Below, piece after piece: positions 38,800 to 47,475 of a stretch of DNA of 64,000 nt; position 1 is the first letter of the stretch; every line of letters begins with the position of its first letter. Made by a program: the position numbers and the translations under genes. Source of the stretch: Kineosporiaceae bacterium SCSIO 59966 (GTDB lineage Bacteria > Actinomycetota > Actinomycetes > Actinomycetales > SCSIO-59966); the NCBI GenBank assembly GCA_020881835.1, contig CP052876.1:558001-622000 (forward strand), in the 5' to 3' direction. The notes beneath the pieces were generated by a model. It saw only the letters and a list, made by a program, of their open reading frames with translations. It made no database searches and was not told the origin of the DNA.

Positions 38800-40567
38800 G
38801 CCGGCACGGGAGCAGCTGCCGCCTCCCCGTGCCCTGGAGTCCGTGGACGCCGACGTCGTCGTGGTCGGGGCCGGCGTCGCCGGAGCGGCCGCCGCGCTCG
38901 CTGCGGCAGCAGGCGGCCGGCGGGTGCTCGTGGTCGTCAAGGGCCACGCCGGCGACGGTGCGACGCGATGGGCCCAGGGCGGCCTGGCGGCGGCGCTCGA
39001 CCCGGCGGACTCGCTCGCGGCGCACCGCGAGGACACCCTGACCGCCGGGGCGGGACTGTGCGACCAGGAGGCGGTCGGCGCCCTGGTCGCGGCCGCGCCC
39101 GGCGCGATCACCGACCTGCTCCGGCTGGGCGCCCGGTTCGACCGTGCCGCCGGCGCGGGCGGGCGGCTCGCGCTGACCCGTGAGGGTGGTCACCGGCACC
39201 GCCGCGTCGTCCACGCCGGGGGCGACAGCTCCGGGGCGGAGGTCAGCCGGACCCTGCTGGCGGCGCTGGCCGCCTCCACGGCCGACGTCTGGGAGCACAC
39301 CGTCGCCCTCGACGTCCTGCTCGACGGCCGCGGCCGCGCCGGTGGCCTGCTCGTCGGCCACCTCGACGACGCCGGCCGGCTGCTCGCCGTCCGGTCGGTG
39401 CACGCCCGCGCCGTCGTCCTGGCCACCGGCGGCCTCGGCCAGGCCTTCCACGTCACGACGAACCCCGCCGCGGCCACCGGCGGAGGGCTGGGTCTCGCGC
39501 TGCGTGCGGGCGCCCGGCTGGCGGACGTCGAGTTCGTCCAGTTCCACCCGACCGTGCTCTGGCAGGGGCCGGAGGCACGCGGCCAGCAGGTGCTGGTGAC
39601 CGAGGCGCTGCGGGGCGAGGGCGCCGTGCTGCTGGACGACGCGGGACGCCGGTTCCTGCCCGCGGTGCACCCGCAGGCCGAGCTGGCACCGCGCGACGTG
39701 GTGGCGGCGGCCATCCATGCCACGATCGCCGCCGGCAGAGCCGCTGGCGGGGCTGCCGAGCATGTCTGGCTGGACGCCACCGGCCTGGGCCGGGCGGTGC
39801 TCGAGAGCCGGTTCCCCACCGTGCTGGCCGGCTGCCGGGCCGCCGGCGTCGACCCGGTGAGCGAGCCGATCCCGGTGGCTCCCGGCGCGCACTACGCCTG
39901 CGGTGGGGTGCGCGCCGACCTCGACGGCCGGACCGACGTCCCCGGGCTGTTCGCCGTCGGTGAGGTCGCTGCCACCGGTGTGCACGGCGCCAACCGGCTG
40001 GCCTCCAACTCCCTGACCGAGGGCTTCGTGGCAGGGACGCGAGCCGGCCGGCTGCTCGCTCGGGACCTGGCCTGCACGGGTGACCCGGCCGGCCCGGACG
40101 ACGCGGGGGACCTGGCAGTCCCGTCGCCCCCCGCCGCCGGAGTCGACCCGCGGACCAGGTCCGCCACCGCGCACGAGACCTCCCGTGGGGCCGGCGTGCT
40201 GCGCAGCCGGGACGGCCTCGAGGGGCTGCTGACGCACCTCAGCCGCGTCGCGGAGCGGCCGGCTGCCGGTCCGGTGCGCACCCTCGCCGATGTGGAGGCC
40301 GCCGAGCTGCACCTGGTCTCGACCGTCGTGGCGACCGCGGCGCTGGCCCGGGCGGAGAGCCGGGGCTGCCACCGCCGCTCGGACGCCCCTCAGACCCGCC
40401 CGGACCTGGCGCGCCGGCTCCTGCTGCGGCTCGCCGACGGCCGGGTCGTCGTCGCCACCGAGACGCACAGAATGCTGGATCTGCCGCCGCAGCGTCGGCG
40501 TGTTGCGCCAACAACCCAGCACTTTGCGAGCGGGCGGCGGGGGCTGGTGGGTGGCGGGATTGCATGA
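38792..40567 (+). CDS. nadB: L-aspartate oxidase with a repeat-derived C-terminus
   Basis: 591-residue FAD enzyme making iminoaspartate for NadA. FAD motif [34 protein letters not shown], the active-site region [26 protein letters not shown] and [17 protein letters not shown] are all intact, as is the helical C-terminal domain to about residue 557. From residue 559 on, the codons lie in element B (40468-40526) and then repeat A (40549-40571), which supplies the TGA. The tail (HRMLDLPPQ to GGGIA) is therefore not ancestral; the core should still be active. GTG start overlaps nadA. Confidence 0.93.
   Translation: MSEPAREQLPPPRALESVDADVVVVGAGVAGAAAALAAAAGGRRVLVVVKGHAGDGATRWAQGGLAAALDPADSLAAHREDTLTAGAGLCDQEAVGALVAAAPGAITDLLRLGARFDRAAGAGGRLALTREGGHRHRRVVHAGGDSSGAEVSRTLLAALAASTADVWEHTVALDVLLDGRGRAGGLLVGHLDDAGRLLAVRSVHARAVVLATGGLGQAFHVTTNPAAATGGGLGLALRAGARLADVEFVQFHPTVLWQGPEARGQQVLVTEALRGEGAVLLDDAGRRFLPAVHPQAELAPRDVVAAAIHATIAAGRAAGGAAEHVWLDATGLGRAVLESRFPTVLAGCRAAGVDPVSEPIPVAPGAHYACGGVRADLDGRTDVPGLFAVGEVAATGVHGANRLASNSLTEGFVAGTRAGRLLARDLACTGDPAGPDDAGDLAVPSPPAAGVDPRTRSATAHETSRGAGVLRSRDGLEGLLTHLSRVAERPAAGPVRTLADVEAAELHLVSTVVATAALARAESRGCHRRSDAPQTRPDLARRLLLRLADGRVVVATETHRMLDLPPQRRRVAPTTQHFASGRRGLVGGGIA
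40468..40526 (-). repeat. 59-bp element B, copy 1 (inside nadB 3' end)
   Basis: Reverse complement of the 59-bp element at 62425-62483. On the plus strand it begins CAGAATGCTGG and ends CAGCACTTTG. The block GTTGTTGGCGCAACACGCCG (minus strand) matches GTTGCTGGCGCGACACGCCG in the other copy. The terminal inverted repeat is degenerate here. A repeat A core follows 22 bases later, in the same relative arrangement as at 62 kb. Confidence 0.8.
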
Positions 40568-40571
40568 TCAC
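40549..40571 (-). repeat. Interspersed repeat A core, forming the nadB stop
   Basis: Exact reverse complement of the 23-bp core. The TGA of nadB (40565-40567) is inside it, in the palindromic TGATCA segment. It lies 28 bases before the nadC start. Confidence 0.9.
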
Positions 40572-40598
40572 GAAGAGGGTGGGGAGGGGGGTGGTGGG

Positions 40599-41519
40599 GT
40601 GAGCCGGCTGTCGGTGACGACGTCGAGTGCGCTGACGGACGCCGGGCTCGACCCGGCCGCCGTCGAGGCCGTCGTGGCCGCGGCGCTGGCCGAGGACCTC
40701 GCGCTCGGGCCGGACGTGACCACCGACGCCGTGGTGCCCGAGGACGCCGTCGGCACCGGTGACGTCGTCCCACGCGCCCCCGGCGTCCTGGCCGGCCTGC
40801 CGGTGGCCGCCGCGGTGCTGGACGTCGTGGGCGGCGGCGCGGTGCAGGTCACCCTCACCGGCCGGGACGGCGAGCGCGTCCCCCCGGGCCAGGCCGTGCT
40901 CACCGCCACCGGGCCGCTGCGCTCGCTGCTCACCGCGGAGCGCACCATGCTCAACCTGCTCGGCCGGCTGTGCGGGGTGGCCACCCTCACCCGGACCTGG
41001 GTCGACGCCGTCGCCGGCACCGGGGCGGCGATCCGGGACACCCGCAAGACCACTCCCGGGCTGCGCGCGCTGGAGAAGTACGCGGTGCGCTGCGGGGGAG
41101 GCACCAACCACCGGATGGGCCTCGGCGACGAGGCGCTGGTCAAGGACAACCACGTGGCGGCCGCGGGAGGCGTCGCGGCGGCGCTGGCCGCGGTGCGGGC
41201 CGCGGCCCCGGGCGTCCCCGTCGAGGTCGAGTGCGACACCGTCGAGCAGGTCCGGCAGGCGGTCGCCGCCGGCGCCACGCTCGTGCTGCTGGACAACATG
41301 ACGGTGGAGGACATGCGCGCCGCGGTGCAGGTGGCCCGGGCAGCGGGAAGGGTCCGCCTCGAGGCCAGCGGCGGGCTGCGGCTGCAGCATGCCCGTGACG
41401 TCGCGGCCACCGGGGTGGACTACCTGGCCGTCGGGTCGATCACGCACTCCGCGCCGACCCTGGACCTCGGCTTCGACCTGCGCGACCACCCCCCGGGTTC
41501 GCACACCTGCTGGTCGTAA
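40599..41519 (+). CDS. nadC: Nicotinate-nucleotide pyrophosphorylase (quinolinate PRTase)
   Basis: 306 residues converting quinolinate and PRPP to nicotinate mononucleotide. RTMLNLLGRLCGVATLTRTW, DTRKTTPGLRALEKYAVRCG with substrate Arg/Lys, NHRMGLGDEALVKDNH, VEVECDT and LLDNMT with metal acids, then EASGGLRL and VGSITHSAPTLDLGFDL. The normal end is just after this; the last residues GSHTCWS and the TAA come from element C (41495-41566). GTG 40599 is preceded by a GGGGAGGGGGG stretch. Open frame upstream of it is repeat DNA. Confidence 0.94.
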   Translation: MSRLSVTTSSALTDAGLDPAAVEAVVAAALAEDLALGPDVTTDAVVPEDAVGTGDVVPRAPGVLAGLPVAAAVLDVVGGGAVQVTLTGRDGERVPPGQAVLTATGPLRSLLTAERTMLNLLGRLCGVATLTRTWVDAVAGTGAAIRDTRKTTPGLRALEKYAVRCGGGTNHRMGLGDEALVKDNHVAAAGGVAAALAAVRAAAPGVPVEVECDTVEQVRQAVAAGATLVLLDNMTVEDMRAAVQVARAAGRVRLEASGGLRLQHARDVAATGVDYLAVGSITHSAPTLDLGFDLRDHPPGSHTCWS

Positions 41520-41566
41520 AACCGGGCTGCTGGAGGCCGGATCACCGCCACTGGGTGTGCGAACCC
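41495..41566. repeat. 72-bp palindromic element C, copy 2 (nadC 3' end)
   Basis: Same length as copy 1 (19824-19895) and inverted relative to it. The right arm ending GGTGTGCGAACCC is conserved, the left arm has several changes (CACACCTGCTGGTCG versus CACACCCAGTGGCGG), so the stem is imperfect. Its first bases are the last codons and stop of nadC. It may act as the terminator of nadABC. Confidence 0.85.
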
Positions 41567-41598
41567 GGCTGGGCGTGGGGGAGCAGGACGGCGCGGAC

Positions 41599-41604
41599 TA
41601 GCCT
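41599..41604 (+). promoter_or_regulatory. -10 box (TAGCCT) for the mutase large-subunit gene
   Basis: TAGCCT, 8 bases before ATG 41613, with no Shine-Dalgarno. It gives the mutase gene its own leaderless promoter directly after element C. Confidence 0.5.
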
Positions 41605-41612
41605 GCGACGCT

Positions 41613-43277
41613 ATGGCAGACGTGACGCAGACGGCCGAGACGGTCCCCGAGCCGAACGCCGGCGACCCCACCCCGGGGCGTGCTCCCGCGGCCGACCCCC
41701 GCACCAGCACCGAGTCGGGGCTGCCGTTCCAGCCGGTGTACCGGCCGCAGGACCTCGACGGCTGGGACCCGCAGGTCAAGCTCGGCGAGCCGGGCTCCTA
41801 CCCCTACACCCGCGGCGTGTACCCCACGATGTACACCGGCCGGCCGTGGACGATGCGCCAGTACGCCGGGTTCGGCACCGCCCGGGAGTCCAACGAGCGC
41901 TACCACCAGCTGGTGCGCGCGGGCACCGGCGGGCTGAGCGTCGCCTTCGACCTGCCGACCCAGATGGGCTACGACTCCGACGACCCGATCGCGCACGGCG
42001 AGGTCGGCAAGGTCGGTGTGGCCATCGACTCCCTGGACGACATGCGGCTGCTGTTCGACGGCATCCCGCTCGACGAGGTCTCGACGTCGATGACCATCAA
42101 CGCCCCGGCGAGCGTGCTGCTGCTGCTCTACCAGCTCGTCGCCGCCGAGCAGGGGGTGGACCCCGCCCGGCTCACCGGCACCATCCAGAACGACGTGCTC
42201 AAGGAGTACATCGCCCGCGGCACCTACATCTTCCCGCCGAAGGAGTCGCTGCGCCTGGTCAGCGACTCCTTCGCCTACTGCGCCACCGAGATGCCGCGCT
42301 GGAACACCATCTCCATCTCCGGCTACCACATGGCCGAGGCCGGGGCGACGCCCGCGCAGGAGATCGCCTTCACCCTGACCAACGCCCGCGAGTACGTCCG
42401 CGCCGCGCTCGCCGCCGGCCTGCGGATCGAGCAGTTCGCGCCGCGGCTGTCCTTCTTCTTCGTCGCCCGGACGTCGCTGCTCGAGGAGGTGGCGAAGTTC
42501 CGCGCCGCCCGGCGGATCTGGGCCCGGGTGATGAAGGAGGAGTTCGGCACCGACGACCCGAAGTCGCAGATGCTGCGCTTCCACACCCAGACCGCCGGCG
42601 TCCAGCTCACCGCCCAGCAGCCGGAGGTCAACCTCGTCCGGGTGGCCCTGCAGGGGCTCGGCGCCGTCCTCGGCGGAACCCAGAGCCTGCACACGAACTC
42701 CTACGACGAGGCGATCGCCCTGCCGACCGAGAAGGCGGCCCGCCTCGCCCTGCGCACCCAGCAGGTGATCGCCTACGAGACCGACGTCACCAAGACCGTC
42801 GACCCGTTCGCCGGGTCGTACGTCGTCGAGCGGATGACCGACGACCTCGAGGACGCGATCGTCGCCCTCATGGACGCCGTCGAGGAGCGCGGCGGTGCCG
42901 TCGCCGCGATCGAGCAGGGCTTCCAGAAGACCGAGATCGAGCGCTCCGCCTACCGGATCAGCCAGCAGATCGACTCCGGCGAGCGGGTCGTCGTCGGGGT
43001 CAACCGGTTCACCGTCGAGGAGGAGGAGCCCTACGAGCCGCTGCGGGTCGACCCGGCGATCGAGGCCGAGCAGCGGGAGCGGCTGGCCCGGCTGCGCGAG
43101 GAGCGGGACGGCGACGCCGTCCGGGAGGCCCTGGCCCGCCTGCAGGAGGCCGCCCGCGGCACCGACAACGTGCTGTACCCGATGCGGGACGCGCTCGCGG
43201 CCCGGGCCACCGTCGGCGAGGTGAGCCACGCGCTGCGGGAGGTCTGGGGCACCTACGTGCCGCCGGACGCCTTCTAG
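41613..43277 (+). CDS. Methylmalonyl-CoA mutase-type large subunit (B12 domain separate)
   Basis: 554-residue TIM-barrel substrate subunit lacking the cobalamin domain, as in archaeal-type MCM and in isobutyryl-CoA mutase (IcmA). Substrate positions: Tyr84 in RQYAGFG and Arg202 in [10 protein letters not shown], 118 apart, exactly the spacing of Tyr89 and Arg207 of Propionibacterium MCM. ICM has Phe/Gln there, so methylmalonyl-CoA is favoured. Conserved [35 protein letters not shown] and [14 protein letters not shown] are present. The small subunit at 5664-6068 is the likely partner. No MeaB-type chaperone gene is in view. Confidence 0.9.
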   Translation: MADVTQTAETVPEPNAGDPTPGRAPAADPRTSTESGLPFQPVYRPQDLDGWDPQVKLGEPGSYPYTRGVYPTMYTGRPWTMRQYAGFGTARESNERYHQLVRAGTGGLSVAFDLPTQMGYDSDDPIAHGEVGKVGVAIDSLDDMRLLFDGIPLDEVSTSMTINAPASVLLLLYQLVAAEQGVDPARLTGTIQNDVLKEYIARGTYIFPPKESLRLVSDSFAYCATEMPRWNTISISGYHMAEAGATPAQEIAFTLTNAREYVRAALAAGLRIEQFAPRLSFFFVARTSLLEEVAKFRAARRIWARVMKEEFGTDDPKSQMLRFHTQTAGVQLTAQQPEVNLVRVALQGLGAVLGGTQSLHTNSYDEAIALPTEKAARLALRTQQVIAYETDVTKTVDPFAGSYVVERMTDDLEDAIVALMDAVEERGGAVAAIEQGFQKTEIERSAYRISQQIDSGERVVVGVNRFTVEEEEPYEPLRVDPAIEAEQRERLARLREERDGDAVREALARLQEAARGTDNVLYPMRDALAARATVGEVSHALREVWGTYVPPDAF

Positions 43278-43351
43278 CCCACGTCCAGCCCACCGGCCGC
43301 CCACCGGCCACCCACCGGCCGCGAGCCGGCAGCGATACCGTGGCCGGCATC

Positions 43352-44602
43352 GTGGAGACCGACGACACCCTCACCGACCTGCTCGCCCCGCACCTCGACG
43401 CGCTGGTGGCGTTCCGCCGCGACGTGCACGCCCACCCCGAGGTCGGGCGCTCGGAGACCCGCACCACCGCGGTGATCGCGGACCGGTTGCGCGCCGCCGG
43501 CCTCGAGCCGCTGCTGCTGCCCGGCACCGGCCTGGTCTGCGACATCGGGGACCCCGCTGCACCCGCCGTCGCACTGCGCGCGGACATCGACGCCCTGCCC
43601 GTGCAGGAGGAGACCGACCTGCCGTTCGCCTCGACGGTCGACGGCGTCGCGCACGCCTGCGGGCACGACGTGCACACCACCGCCGTCCTCGGCGCCGGGC
43701 TGCTGCTCGCCGACCTGCACCGGGCTGGCCGGCTGCCCGGACGGGTCCGGCTGATCTTCCAGCCGGCGGAGGAGTCCACGCCCGGCGGCGCCCTGGACGT
43801 CATCGCGGCCGGCGGCCTGGACGGCGTCCAGCGGGTGTACGCGGTGCACTGCGACCCGGCCACGGACGTCGGCCGGGTCGGGGTGCTCGTCGGGCCGATC
43901 ACCTCGGCGTCCGACCACGTCCTGGTCCGGCTGCGCGGGGACGGCGGGCACACCTCCCGCCCGCACCTGACCGGCGACCTCGTCTTCGCGCTGGCGAAGG
44001 TCGCCACCGAGGTCCCGGCCGTGCTGTCGCGCCGTCTCGACCCGCGCTCCGGGGTCGCCCTGGTCTGGGGGCGGATCACCGCCGGCGGCGCCGCCAACGC
44101 CATCCCGCGGCACGGCGTCCTGGAGGGCACGCTGCGCTGCCTGCGCCAGGAGGCCTGGTACGAGGCCGGCGAGCTGCTGCCCCAGGTGGTCCGCGACGTC
44201 ACCGAGCCCTACGGGGTGCGTGCCGAGGTCGAGCACACCCGGGGCGTGCCGCCGGTGGTCAACGAGGCGGCCAGCGTCGCGCTGCTGGAGGCCGCCGTGC
44301 GCGAGGAGCTCGGCGAGGAGTCCCTGGTGCCCACCGAGCAGTCGCTCGGCGGCGAGGACTTCGCCTGGTTCGTCGAACGGGTGCCCGGCGCCCTGGCCCG
44401 GCTCGGCACCCGCACCCCTGGCGGGCCCACCTACGACCTGCACCGGGGGGACTTCGTCGCCGACGAGCGTGCGGTCGGCGTCGGGGCCCGGCTGCTGGCC
44501 GCGGTCGCCGCCCGGTCGGCGGCCTCGCTGAGCGGGACCGAAGGGGTCCCGGACGCCGTCACCGGCCCCGTGGGGGGCGCCCTGCCGGTCGCAGATCGAT
44601 AA
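43352..44602 (+). CDS. M20D amidohydrolase (second paralogue)
   Basis: About 416 residues. HAHPEVGRSE (near residue 24), LRADIDALPV, metal site AHACGHDVHTTAVLG, FQPAEESTPGGA, dimerisation domain GDGGHTSRPHLTGDLV, and QSLGGEDFAWFV with the last metal Glu. It differs from the minus-strand M20D protein at 23012-24217 (HTSRP instead of GSAPH), so substrates probably differ. Start uncertain: GTG 43340 and 43352 are both in frame; TACCGT at 43336-43341 overlaps the first, so I use the second. Follows the mutase by 75 bases. Confidence 0.82.
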   Translation: METDDTLTDLLAPHLDALVAFRRDVHAHPEVGRSETRTTAVIADRLRAAGLEPLLLPGTGLVCDIGDPAAPAVALRADIDALPVQEETDLPFASTVDGVAHACGHDVHTTAVLGAGLLLADLHRAGRLPGRVRLIFQPAEESTPGGALDVIAAGGLDGVQRVYAVHCDPATDVGRVGVLVGPITSASDHVLVRLRGDGGHTSRPHLTGDLVFALAKVATEVPAVLSRRLDPRSGVALVWGRITAGGAANAIPRHGVLEGTLRCLRQEAWYEAGELLPQVVRDVTEPYGVRAEVEHTRGVPPVVNEAASVALLEAAVREELGEESLVPTEQSLGGEDFAWFVERVPGALARLGTRTPGGPTYDLHRGDFVADERAVGVGARLLAAVAARSAASLSGTEGVPDAVTGPVGGALPVADR

Positions 44603-44653
44603 CGTTCCTGCTCTTCGGGACCGAGGTCCCGGTCGCCGGACCGCCGGAGGACC

Positions 44654-44659
44654 TATAGT
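44654..44659 (+). promoter_or_regulatory. -10 box (TATAGT) of the nucleoside-importer operon
   Basis: TATAGT, one of the best -10 matches in the window, giving a leader of about 44 bases that contains AGGAGG just before GTG 44710. No clear -35 is seen, which suggests an activator. Confidence 0.55.
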
Positions 44660-44709
44660 CCCGAGCGCTGATGCCGGGACACCTCCCGGTCGGTACCACA
44701 GGAGGCAAC

Positions 44710-45804
44710 GTGAAGAAGATCGTGCGGGCCACGGCGCTCGCCGGGGCCCTGGCCCTCGCCCTCGCGGCGTGCGGCGAGGCCCCCGAAGAGGACAACGGCG
44801 AAGCCGGCGGGACCACCGGAGGCACCGAGACCACCGCTGCGGCGTCGGACTTCCAGGGCTGCATGGTCACCGACTCCGGTGGTGTGGACGACCGGTCGTT
44901 CAACGCCAGCGCGTGGGCGGGCCTGCAGGCCGCGGAGGAGGAGCTCGGCATCGACGTCAAGTACGTCGAGTCCAACACCGAGACCGACTTCACCCCGAAC
45001 GTGCAGCAGATGGTCTCCGACGACTGCGGGATCATCATCACCGTCGGCTTCCTCCTCGGTGACGCGACGGCCGAGGCGGCCCAGGCCAACCCGGACGAGC
45101 GGTTCGCGATCGTCGACTTCCAGTACGAGGAGCCGATCGAGAACGTCAAGCCGCTCATCTTCGACACCGCCCAGGCGTCGTTCCTCGCCGGCTACCTGGC
45201 CGCCGGGATGACCGAGACCGGCACGGTGGCCACCTTCGGCGGCATCAACATCCCGACCGTGTCCATCTTCATGGACGGGTTCGCCGACGGCGTCGCCCAC
45301 TACAACGAGGTCAAGGGCACCGACGTCGAGCTGCTCGGCTGGGACAAGGAGGCGCAGGACGGCTCGTTCACCGGTGACTTCCAGAACCAGGCGAACGGCC
45401 AGAACCTGACGAACAACTTCATCCAGCAGGGCGCCGACATCATCATGCCGGTCGCCGGCCCGGTGGGCCTGGGTGCCGCCGCCGCCGCTCAGGAGGCCGA
45501 CGGCGTCAAGATCATCTGGGTGGACACGGACGGTTACGAGTCGGCGTCGCAGTACGCGCCGCTGTTCCTGACCTCCGTCGTCAAGGAGATCGACAACGCC
45601 GTGCTCGAGGCGACCCGTCAGGCGGTCGACGACGAGTTCACCGGCGAGCCGTACGTCGGCACCCTGGAGAACGAGGGCGTCTCCATCGCCCCGTTCCACG
45701 ACTTCGAGGACGACGTGCCCGACGAGCTCAAGACCGAGCTCGAGGACCTGCGCCAGCAGATCATCGACGGCGAGATCACCGTCGAGTCGCCGAGCTCCCC
45801 GTAG
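44710..45804 (+). CDS. BMP-family nucleoside-binding lipoprotein
   Basis: 364-residue substrate-binding protein of a BMP/Med (PnrA-like) ABC importer that captures nucleosides outside the cell. Lipobox LALAAC with lipidated Cys21; a Gly/Glu/Thr-rich linker follows. The domain starts GCMVTDSGGVDDRSFNASAW (the aromatic and Asp residues of PnrA-type pockets), with NPDERFAIVDFQY, DTAQASFLAGYLA and VATFGGINIPTV. AGGAGG lies 4 bases before GTG 44710. A strong stem-loop separates it from the ATPase gene. Confidence 0.92.
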   Translation: MKKIVRATALAGALALALAACGEAPEEDNGEAGGTTGGTETTAAASDFQGCMVTDSGGVDDRSFNASAWAGLQAAEEELGIDVKYVESNTETDFTPNVQQMVSDDCGIIITVGFLLGDATAEAAQANPDERFAIVDFQYEEPIENVKPLIFDTAQASFLAGYLAAGMTETGTVATFGGINIPTVSIFMDGFADGVAHYNEVKGTDVELLGWDKEAQDGSFTGDFQNQANGQNLTNNFIQQGADIIMPVAGPVGLGAAAAAQEADGVKIIWVDTDGYESASQYAPLFLTSVVKEIDNAVLEATRQAVDDEFTGEPYVGTLENEGVSIAPFHDFEDDVPDELKTELEDLRQQIIDGEITVESPSSP

Positions 45805-45826
45805 TCCGCAGTCCCCTCGCACCACC

Positions 45827-45860
45827 CGTCCGGGGAGAGCGGCCACGCTCTCCCCGGACG
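45827..45860 (+). terminator. 15-bp perfect stem-loop between lipoprotein and ATPase genes
   Basis: Arms 45827-45841 and 45846-45860 are exact complements (CGTCCGGGGAGAGCG) around GCCA. It is 22 bases after the lipoprotein stop with the operon continuing, so it probably acts as a partial terminator or mRNA stabiliser that keeps binding protein in excess over the transporter. Confidence 0.75.
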
Positions 45861-45912
45861 GCCTGTCCCCAGGGGGCACGACGGAGTGCCCGACGATCAG
45901 GAGGTCACCCCG

Positions 45913-47475
45913 GTGAAGCTGGAGCTGCGGGGTATCACCAAGCGCTTCGGGGCGCTCACCGCCAACGACTCGATCGACCTGGTCGTCGAGCCCGGCGAGA
46001 TCCACTGCCTGCTCGGGGAGAACGGCGCCGGCAAGAGCACGCTGATGAACGTGCTCTACGGGCTGCTGCACCCTGACGAGGGCGAGATCCTCGTGGACGG
46101 CGAGGTCGTCCACTTCGAGGGGCCCGGCGACGCCGTCGCCGCCGGCATCGGCATGGTGCACCAGCACTTCATGCTCATCCCCGTCTTCACCGTCGCCGAG
46201 AACGTCATGCTCGGCTTCGAGCACACCCGCAGCGGCGGGCTGCTCGACCACGCCGCGGCCCGGGAGGAGGTCCGCCGGCTCTCCGAGCGGTTCGGCCTGG
46301 ACGTCGACCCGGACGCCGTGGTCGAGGACCTCCCGGTCGGCGTCCAGCAGCGGGTCGAGATCATCAAGGCCCTGGCCCGGGACGCCAAGGTGGTCATCCT
46401 CGACGAGCCGACCGCGGTGCTCACCCCCCAGGAGACCGACGAGCTCATGGGGATCATGCGCGACCTCAAGGCGTCCGGGACGTCGATCGTCTTCATCACC
46501 CACAAGCTGCGCGAGGTGCGCGCCGTCGCCGACCGGATCACGGTCATCCGCCGCGGCAAGGTCGTCGGCACGACGAGTCCGGAGACGTCCGAGACCGAGC
46601 TCGCCTCGATGATGGTGGGACGGACCGTCGAGCTCACCGTGCACAAGGAGGAGCACCGGCCCGGGGACGTCGCGCTCGCCGTCGACGACCTCGTCGTCCG
46701 CAACGACCTCGGCAACAAGGTCGTCGACCACGTCTCGTTCGACGTCCGGGACGGCGAGATCCTCGCCGTGGCGGGCGTCCAGGGCAACGGCCAGACCGAG
46801 CTGGCCGAGGCCGTCCTCGGTCTGCAGGACGACGTCTCCGGCTCGATCCGGCTGCACGGCGAGGAGCTCGTGGGCCGCCCGATCAAGGAGATCATCGACC
46901 TGGGGGTGGGTTTCGTCCCCGAGGACCGCTCGCACGACGGGCTGATCCCCAGCTTCTCGGTCGCCGAGAACCTCGTGCTCAACACCCACGACCGCCCGCC
47001 GTTCGCCTCCGGCCTGGTGTACTCCCCCAGCACGGTGCGGGCCCGCGCCACCGAGCTCGTCCAGGAGTTCGACGTCCGCACCCAGAGCGTCGACGACCCG
47101 GCCTCCGCGCTGTCCGGCGGCAACCAGCAGAAGCTCGTCGTGGCCCGGGAGATGTCCCGCCCGCTGAAGCTCTTCGTCGCCTCCCAGCCCACCCGCGGCG
47201 TCGACGTCGGCTCGATCGAGTTCCTGCACAACCGGATCGTCGCCGAACGGGACCGCGGCACCCCGGTGCTCATCGTGTCCACCGAGCTCGACGAGGTGCT
47301 CGCCCTCGCCGACCGGATCGCGGTGATGTACCGGGGACGGTTCGTCGGCATCGTCGGACCGGACACCTCCCGCGACGTCCTCGGCCTGATGATGGCCGGC
47401 GTCCCGCTCGAGGAGGCCCGTCAGCAGGCCGGCGCGGCGCCCGCCGCCCGCCCCACCACCGGAGGTGTGCTGTGA
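45913..47475 (+). CDS. Nucleoside ABC importer, duplicated ATPase subunit
   Basis: 520 residues with two ABC domains in tandem, as in sugar/nucleoside (RbsA/YufO-like) ATPases. Domain 1: Walker A GENGAGKST, signature-region VGVQQRVEIIKAL, Walker B VVILDEPTAVL. Domain 2: degenerate Walker A GVQGNGQTE, signature ALSGGNQQKLVVARE, Walker B-region LFVASQPTRGVD. I use GTG 45913 because AGGAGG (45899-45904) is 8 bases upstream; GTG 45886 has none. Overlaps the first permease gene (GTGA). Confidence 0.93.
   Translation: MKLELRGITKRFGALTANDSIDLVVEPGEIHCLLGENGAGKSTLMNVLYGLLHPDEGEILVDGEVVHFEGPGDAVAAGIGMVHQHFMLIPVFTVAENVMLGFEHTRSGGLLDHAAAREEVRRLSERFGLDVDPDAVVEDLPVGVQQRVEIIKALARDAKVVILDEPTAVLTPQETDELMGIMRDLKASGTSIVFITHKLREVRAVADRITVIRRGKVVGTTSPETSETELASMMVGRTVELTVHKEEHRPGDVALAVDDLVVRNDLGNKVVDHVSFDVRDGEILAVAGVQGNGQTELAEAVLGLQDDVSGSIRLHGEELVGRPIKEIIDLGVGFVPEDRSHDGLIPSFSVAENLVLNTHDRPPFASGLVYSPSTVRARATELVQEFDVRTQSVDDPASALSGGNQQKLVVAREMSRPLKLFVASQPTRGVDVGSIEFLHNRIVAERDRGTPVLIVSTELDEVLALADRIAVMYRGRFVGIVGPDTSRDVLGLMMAGVPLEEARQQAGAAPAARPTTGGVL

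Noticed and set aside
37003-39111. NUDIX frame extended to 702 residues
   Set aside because: Everything upstream of ATG 37692 lies antisense to nadA; the regulator domain order is complete from 37692.
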